Shown here one piece after another: positions 59,831-64,000 of a DNA stretch of 64,000 nucleotides. Source of the DNA: Paraburkholderia sp. CNPSo 3274. Lineage in GTDB: Bacteria > Pseudomonadota > Gammaproteobacteria > Burkholderiales > Burkholderiaceae. Position 1 is the first letter of the stretch; each line of letters opens with the position of its first letter. The DNA lies in NCBI RefSeq assembly GCF_024206475.1, contig NZ_JAMBPR010000018.1:62001-126000 (forward strand), read 5' to 3'. The notes beneath the pieces are model-generated. The model made no database searches. It saw only the letters and a program-made list of their open reading frames with translations, and was not told where the DNA came from. Both the position numbers and the translations under genes were made by a program.

Positions 59831-60196
59831 TTACTTCTTCAGCGACTGTGCTGCGCGGCGCGGACCCTTACGCGTACGAGCGTTGGTACGCGTACGCTGG
59901 CCACGCAGGGGCAGGCCCTTGCGATGGCGCACGCCACGGTAGCAGCCGAGGTCCATCAGGCGCTTGATGTTCATCGTCACTTCACGGCGGAGATCGCCTT
60001 CGACGACAAACTTGCCCACTTCCTCACGCAGCTTTTCCAGATCCGCGTCGTCCAGGTCCTTGACCTTCTTGTTGAACGCCACACCGGCGGCCACGCAGAT
60101 GTTGCGCGAACGCGTGCGGCCAACACCGAAAATTGCCGTCAAGCCGATTTCAGTGTGCTGGTGGTTCGGGATGTTAACCCCTGCAATACGAGCCAT
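59831..60196 (-). CDS. rpsM: Small-subunit ribosomal protein S13
   Basis: S13 of 121 residues starts [20 protein letters not shown]. It has the [20 protein letters not shown] motif and a basic tail that contacts tRNA in the 30S head. It follows rpmJ by 35 bases. No alpha-operon leader pseudoknot of the E. coli kind was recognised upstream, where rpmJ and infA sit close. Confidence 0.99.
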   Translation of the reverse strand: MARIAGVNIPNHQHTEIGLTAIFGVGRTRSRNICVAAGVAFNKKVKDLDDADLEKLREEVGKFVVEGDLRREVTMNIKRLMDLGCYRGVRHRKGLPLRGQRTRTNARTRKGPRRAAQSLKK

Positions 60197-60231
60197 TGTT
60201 TTTCCTCAAACAAAAAGCGCAAGCGCGCTAA

Positions 60232-60348
60232 TCAGCCTTGGCGCTGCTTGTGGCGCGGGTCCGAGCTGCAGATCACGCGAACGACGCCGTTGCGCTTGAT
60301 GATTTTGCAGTTGCGGCAAATGCGCTTTACCGATGCCATCACTTTCAT
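60232..60348 (-). CDS. rpmJ: Large-subunit ribosomal protein L36
   Basis: This 38-codon gene encodes [20 protein letters not shown] followed by [18 protein letters not shown]. The zinc-ribbon ligands C11, C14, C27 and H33 are present, so it is the zinc-binding (C+) form. It lies between infA and rpsM. Confidence 0.97.
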   Translation of the reverse strand: MKVMASVKRICRNCKIIKRNGVVRVICSSDPRHKQRQG

Positions 60349-60369
60349 GATATTACCCTTTTTCCTAAA

Positions 60370-60588
60370 TCACTTCGCCCGGAACACGATCCGCGCACGC
60401 GACAGATCGTAAGGCGTCAACTCAACCGTCACCTTGTCGCCCGGGAGAATGCGGATGTAGTGCATCCGCATCTTTCCGGAAATATGTCCCAGAACGACAT
60501 GGCCATTTTCCAGCTTCACCCGGAAGGTTGCGTTGGGGAGGTTTTCGATCACCTCGCCTTGCATCTGGATTACATCGTCTTTGGCCAT
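60370..60588 (-). CDS. infA: Translation initiation factor IF-1
   Basis: IF-1 of 72 residues with the S1/OB fold: [40 protein letters not shown] and the end [13 protein letters not shown]. It occupies the A site during initiation. Placement between secY and rpmJ, rather than apart as in E. coli, is usual for this family. secY ends 8 bases upstream. Confidence 0.98.
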   Translation of the reverse strand: MAKDDVIQMQGEVIENLPNATFRVKLENGHVVLGHISGKMRMHYIRILPGDKVTVELTPYDLSRARIVFRAK

Positions 60589-60596
60589 AGGTCCTT

Positions 60597-61943
60597 TTAA
60601 CGCATCGGGACGCCGCCGCCCTTGAAGTTGGCCTTCTTGAGCAGCGATTCATATTGTTGCGACATCACGTACGACTGTACCTGCGCCATGAAGTCCATTG
60701 TGACGACGACAATGATCAGCAGCGACGTTCCACCAAAATAAAACGGCACATTCCAGCGCAGCACCAAAAACTCCGGCAGCAGGCAAACGAACACGATATA
60801 GATCGCACCGGCCAGCGTCAGACGCGTGAGGATGCGGTCGATATAGCGTGCCGTCTGATCGCCCGGGCGGATGCCAGGTACGAACGCGCCACTCTTTTTC
60901 AGGTTGTCGGCCGTTTCCCTGCTGTTGAACACCAGTGCGGTGTAGAAGAAGCAGAAGAACACGATCGCCAACGCGTACAGCAACACGTACACGGGCTGGC
61001 CAGGCTTGAGGGCTTCGGCCACATTGTGCAGCGTGTCCGCAAACCAGCCGGTTCGCGACCCCGAACTGAACCAGTTCAGGATAGTTGCCGGGAACAGGAT
61101 GATCGACGACGCAAAGATCGGCGGAATCACACCCGACATGTTCAGCTTGAGCGGCAGGTGGGACGACTGCCCGCCGTAAATCTTGTTACCGACCTGACGC
61201 TTCGCATAGTTCACGAGGATCTTGCGCTGGCCGCGTTCGATGAACACCACCAGGTACGTCACGGCTGCGATCAGAACGACCACGATGATCGCCGAGATGA
61301 TGCTCATCGAGCCGGTGCGAACCAGTTCGAAAAGACCACCGAGCGCATTCGGGAAGCCTGCCGCGATCCCGCCAAAGATGATGATCGAGATACCGTTGCC
61401 AAGCCCGCGTTCCGTGATCTGCTCACCAAGCCACATCAGGAACATCGTGCCCGTTACGAGCGTCACGACCGTCGTCAAGCGGAACACCATGCCCGGATCG
61501 ATCACGAGGCCGGGCTGGTTTTCCAGCGCGACCGCGATGCCGAACGCCTGAAACGTCGCCAGCACCACCGTGAAGATCCGCGTGTACTGCGTGATCTTGC
61601 GTTGCCCAGCCTGCCCTTCTTTCTTCAGCGCTTCCAGCTGCGGCGAAACAATCGCCATCAACTGCAGGATGATCGACGCCGAGATATACGGCATCACACC
61701 CAGCGCGAAGATCGTGAACCGCGACAGTGCGCCACCCGAGAACATGTTGAACATGCCAAGAATGCCGCCCGACTGGCTCTGGAAGAGCTTCGCCAGTTGG
61801 TCCGGATCGATACCCGGAACCGGAATATGCGCGCCGATACGATAAACGACCAACGCCAGCAGCAGGAACACTGCACGCCGGCGCAGGTCGCCGAACTTCG
61901 GAGCGCTGCGACCGGTTTTTGCGAGACTCGGGCTGTTAGCCAA
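60597..61943 (-). CDS. secY: Preprotein translocase subunit SecY
   Basis: SecY of 448 residues forms the ten-helix protein-conducting channel. Visible landmarks are the first helix after [20 protein letters not shown], the plug region [20 protein letters not shown], and the cytoplasmic loops [17 protein letters not shown] and [15 protein letters not shown]. It lies between rplO (59 bases upstream) and infA (8 bases downstream), the spc-operon position. Confidence 0.99.
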   Translation of the reverse strand: MANSPSLAKTGRSAPKFGDLRRRAVFLLLALVVYRIGAHIPVPGIDPDQLAKLFQSQSGGILGMFNMFSGGALSRFTIFALGVMPYISASIILQLMAIVSPQLEALKKEGQAGQRKITQYTRIFTVVLATFQAFGIAVALENQPGLVIDPGMVFRLTTVVTLVTGTMFLMWLGEQITERGLGNGISIIIFGGIAAGFPNALGGLFELVRTGSMSIISAIIVVVLIAAVTYLVVFIERGQRKILVNYAKRQVGNKIYGGQSSHLPLKLNMSGVIPPIFASSIILFPATILNWFSSGSRTGWFADTLHNVAEALKPGQPVYVLLYALAIVFFCFFYTALVFNSRETADNLKKSGAFVPGIRPGDQTARYIDRILTRLTLAGAIYIVFVCLLPEFLVLRWNVPFYFGGTSLLIIVVVTMDFMAQVQSYVMSQQYESLLKKANFKGGGVPMR

Positions 61944-62002
61944 GTAGCTTCTCCGATGCAGATGTTAGTGACGGCGGGCAAGCCCGCGCGCACCACTCAC
62001 AA

Positions 62003-62437
62003 TCACTCGGCAAAAGAACCGCCTGCTGCTTCAATCGCAGCACGCGCATTCTTTGTCGCACCCAGACCCTTCACGACGACCTTACGCTTGATCTCGCCGG
62101 TAGCGATGATCTTCGCGCTTCTGGTCAGTTCGCCCACGAGGCCTGCCTGCTTGAGAGCCAGCAGATCGATTTCGTCGACCGGCAGCTTCTCGATGTCGGC
62201 GAGGCGCACTTCACCGACGAATTCCTTCGTCAGCGAGGTAAAGCCGCGCTTCGGCAGACGACGCTGCAGCGGCATTTGACCGCCTTCGAAGCCAACCTTG
62301 TGGAAGCCGCCCGAACGCGATTTCTGACCCTTGTGACCACGACCTGCGGTCTTGCCGAGGCCAGAGCCGATGCCGCGACCGACGCGACGCTTAGCGTGCT
62401 TCGCGCCTTCTGCCGGCTTCAGGTTATTCAATTCCAT
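62003..62437 (-). CDS. rplO: Large-subunit ribosomal protein L15
   Basis: L15 of 144 residues begins [20 protein letters not shown] with the glycine-rich [20 protein letters not shown] extension that threads into 23S rRNA, followed by the [18 protein letters not shown] motif. It is a late-assembly 50S protein. It lies 34 bases downstream of rpmD and 59 bases upstream of secY on the same strand. Confidence 0.99.
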   Translation of the reverse strand: MELNNLKPAEGAKHAKRRVGRGIGSGLGKTAGRGHKGQKSRSGGFHKVGFEGGQMPLQRRLPKRGFTSLTKEFVGEVRLADIEKLPVDEIDLLALKQAGLVGELTRSAKIIATGEIKRKVVVKGLGATKNARAAIEAAGGSFAE

Positions 62438-62471
62438 TTCAAACTCCTGGAGTCTTTTGGTCCGCGTGCGG

Positions 62472-62654
62472 TTAACCGATGACCTTGACGAGGTACGAGA
62501 CCTTGTTGATCATGCCGCGCACAGCCGGCGTGTCCTGCAGCTCGGAGACCGAGTTCAGGCGGCGCAGGCCGAGACCGCGCACGGTGGCACGGTGCGTTTC
62601 GCGGGTCCCAATCAGGCTCTTGACGAGCTGAACCTTGACAGTTTTTTCAGACAT
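62472..62654 (-). CDS. rpmD: Large-subunit ribosomal protein L30
   Basis: L30 of 60 residues: [20 protein letters not shown], then the family motif [20 protein letters not shown] and a VSYLVKVIG end. The ATG at 62654 is preferred to one three codons upstream, which sits in the rpsE gap. It is 11 bases downstream of rpsE. Confidence 0.98.
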   Translation of the reverse strand: MSEKTVKVQLVKSLIGTRETHRATVRGLGLRRLNSVSELQDTPAVRGMINKVSYLVKVIG

Positions 62655-62665
62655 GGTGCCCACCC

Positions 62666-63184
62666 TTAGCCCAGAATGTCTTCGACGGACTTGCCGCGCT
62701 TCGCCGCGATGTCAGCCGGGGTCGACTGCTTGCGCAGACCGTCCAGCGTGGCACGAACGAGGTTGTACGGGTTCGTCGAACCGTGGCTCTTGGCCACGAC
62801 GTTCTGCACGCCCATCACGTCGAACACTGCGCGCATCGGGCCGCCGGCGATCACGCCCGTACCTGCCTTCGCCGGAGCGAGGAGGACGACCGATGCGCCG
62901 TGCTTGCCGTGCACTTCGTGTTGCAGGGTGCCGTTCTTCAGGGGCACCTTGAACATGTTGCGGCGAGCTTGTTCCATCGCCTTCTGGACAGCAACGGGCA
63001 CTTCCTTCGACTTGCCCTTGCCCATACCGACGCGGCCATCACCATCGCCAACCACGGTCAGTGCGGCGAAGCCGAGAATACGGCCACCCTTCACGACCTT
63101 GGTCACGCGATTGACCGAAATCATTTTTTCACGAAGGCCGTCGTCGCGTTCGTCAGCCTGAACTTTCGCTTGCATCTTTGCCAT
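62666..63184 (-). CDS. rpsE: Small-subunit ribosomal protein S5
   Basis: S5 of 172 residues has the double-stranded RNA-binding fold start [20 protein letters not shown], the loop [18 protein letters not shown] and the C-terminal [20 protein letters not shown]. It contributes to decoding fidelity and is the site of spectinomycin resistance changes in other bacteria; the residues here look ordinary. It lies between rplR and rpmD. Confidence 0.99.
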   Translation of the reverse strand: MAKMQAKVQADERDDGLREKMISVNRVTKVVKGGRILGFAALTVVGDGDGRVGMGKGKSKEVPVAVQKAMEQARRNMFKVPLKNGTLQHEVHGKHGASVVLLAPAKAGTGVIAGGPMRAVFDVMGVQNVVAKSHGSTNPYNLVRATLDGLRKQSTPADIAAKRGKSVEDILG

Positions 63185-63198
63185 GACGAATTCCTTCC

Positions 63199-63564
63199 TT
63201 AGAACTTGAGCCCGGCTTCGCGCGCAGCATCAGCCAGCGCCTTGACGCGGCCGTGATAGCGGAAACCCGAGCGGTCAAAGGCGACGGATTCGATGCCGGC
63301 GGCCTTAGCCTTTTCTGCAATACGCTTGCCGATCAGCGAGGCTGCGGCGACGTTGCCGCCCTTGCCCGTCTGGTCAGCCAGTTGCGCACGCACTTCAGCT
63401 TCAAGCGTCGACGCGCTGGCCAGCACCTTGGTGCCGCAGGGCGAGAACACTTGCGCATAGATGTGCGTGTTCGTGCGATGCACGGCCAGACGCGCGACCT
63501 GCAGCTCAGCGATCTTGAGACGCGTCTGACGAGCGCGGCGCAGGCGAGATTGAGTCTTATCCAT
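63199..63564 (-). CDS. rplR: Large-subunit ribosomal protein L18
   Basis: L18 of 121 residues binds 5S rRNA. It starts [20 protein letters not shown]. It has the [20 protein letters not shown] segment and the C-terminal [20 protein letters not shown] motif. It is 12 bases downstream of rplF and 14 bases upstream of rpsE. Confidence 0.99.
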   Translation of the reverse strand: MDKTQSRLRRARQTRLKIAELQVARLAVHRTNTHIYAQVFSPCGTKVLASASTLEAEVRAQLADQTGKGGNVAAASLIGKRIAEKAKAAGIESVAFDRSGFRYHGRVKALADAAREAGLKF

Positions 63565-63576
63565 GATTGCGCACCC

Positions 63577-64000
63577 TTACTTCTTCTTCGTTTCTTTGAG
63601 GATCACGACCTCGTCGGCGTAACGCACACCCTTGCCCTTATAGGGCTCCGGCGGGCGATAACCGCGCACTTCGGCAGCGGTTTGGCCGACTTTTTGCTTG
63701 TCGATCCCCTTGATCACGATTTCCGTTTGCGACGGGGTTTCAGCCTTGATGCCTTCCGGCATCTGGTGCACCACGGGGTGCGAGAAACCCAGCGACAGGT
63801 TCAGCTTGTCGCCTTGTGCTTGAGCACGGTAACCGACGCCAACCAGCGTCAGCTTGCGCTCAAAACCCTTCGTCACGCCTAGCACCATGTTCGCGACAAT
63901 CGCGCGCATCGTGCCCGACATTGCGTTGGCTTCGCGGCTGTCGTCGGTCGGCTCAAACTTGAGCGTACCGTTGTCGTTCACGACCTTCACGAGGCGGTTC
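63577..64000 (-). CDS. rplF: Large-subunit ribosomal protein L6 (5' end cut by window)
   Basis: The C-terminal 140 residues of L6 are visible, from [14 protein letters not shown] to the end [16 protein letters not shown], including the family block [18 protein letters not shown]. Family length is about 177, so roughly 36 N-terminal residues lie beyond base 64000. A GTG at 63990 is internal and is not the start. Confidence 0.97.
   Translation of the reverse strand, partial: NRLVKVVNDNGTLKFEPTDDSREANAMSGTMRAIVANMVLGVTKGFERKLTLVGVGYRAQAQGDKLNLSLGFSHPVVHQMPEGIKAETPSQTEIVIKGIDKQKVGQTAAEVRGYRPPEPYKGKGVRYADEVVILKETKKK

Overview
This is a GC-rich, gene-dense stretch of a betaproteobacterial main chromosome. 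Gene order and protein sequences point to the family Burkholderiaceae (Paraburkholderia/Caballeronia/Burkholderia group). The indicators are the combined mlaFEDACB locus next to murA and the his genes, a short-form HisG, an over-long ThiE, gltBD beside a RAYT-type transposase gene, pilMN(OP)Q-aroKB-dgt, a Mg-type HemB, and a spc/alpha ribosomal cluster with infA between secY and rpmJ. No phage, plasmid, CRISPR or insertion-sequence block was seen. Almost everything is core metabolism or cell-envelope biogenesis.

Layout. Bases 1-12.8 kb (minus strand) read, in transcription order, mlaF-E-D-A-C-B (outer-membrane lipid asymmetry), a YadG/YadH-like ABC exporter, a bolA-family gene, murA, then hisG-D-C-B-H, with hisH cut by the window edge. 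Several junctions are 4-base ATGA overlaps. 12.9-16.7 kb (minus) is a thiamine operon thiO-S-G-E behind a promoter, a well-formed TPP riboswitch and a terminator-like hairpin. Divergent from it (16.9-22.5 kb, plus) are an ABC exporter coupled to an unusual SDR, then an MFS transporter and a DadA-type D-amino acid dehydrogenase. 22.5-31.1 kb (minus) holds thpR, a tandem triplication of the gltD 3' end, gltD, gltB and a degenerate RAYT gene. 31.3-33.6 kb has ompW, a DUF883 gene and a glycerophosphodiesterase. 33.6-40.9 kb (minus) is pilM-N-OP-Q, aroK, aroB, dgt. 41.1-45.7 kb (mostly plus) is mrcA, cyaY, lptM, lysA. 45.7-52.1 kb (minus) is a cytochrome c4 gene, resB, ccsB, msrP, msrQ. 52.3-54.4 kb (plus) is engB and hemB. 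54.4-64 kb (minus) is rplF (cut by the edge), rplR, rpsE, rpmD, rplO, secY, infA, rpmJ, rpsM, rpsK, rpsD, rpoA, rplQ, then cutA and dsbD.

How the genes work together. mlaFEDACB and the neighbouring envelope genes (murA, mrcA, lptM) cover lipid asymmetry, peptidoglycan and LPS-assembly support. cyt c4, resB, ccsB, dsbD and hemB form a haem, cytochrome c and thiol-redox neighbourhood, with msrPQ repairing periplasmic methionine. gltBD, the his genes, aroKB and lysA supply amino acids.

The most unusual things seen are: (i) two extra 119-bp copies of the gltD 3' end, each with a 34-bp dyad, whose differences from each other and from gltD are all synonymous in the coding part; (ii) a RAYT-family protein beside gltB that has lost both histidines of its HUH motif and gained a long Gly/Ser/Pro tail; (iii) intrinsic-terminator-like hairpins on both sides of rpoA inside the alpha operon; (iv) a 22-codon leader ORF overlapping thiO behind the riboswitch; (v) a fused PilO-PilP protein; (vi) an SDR without its catalytic tyrosine. 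None of these was tested against a database here.
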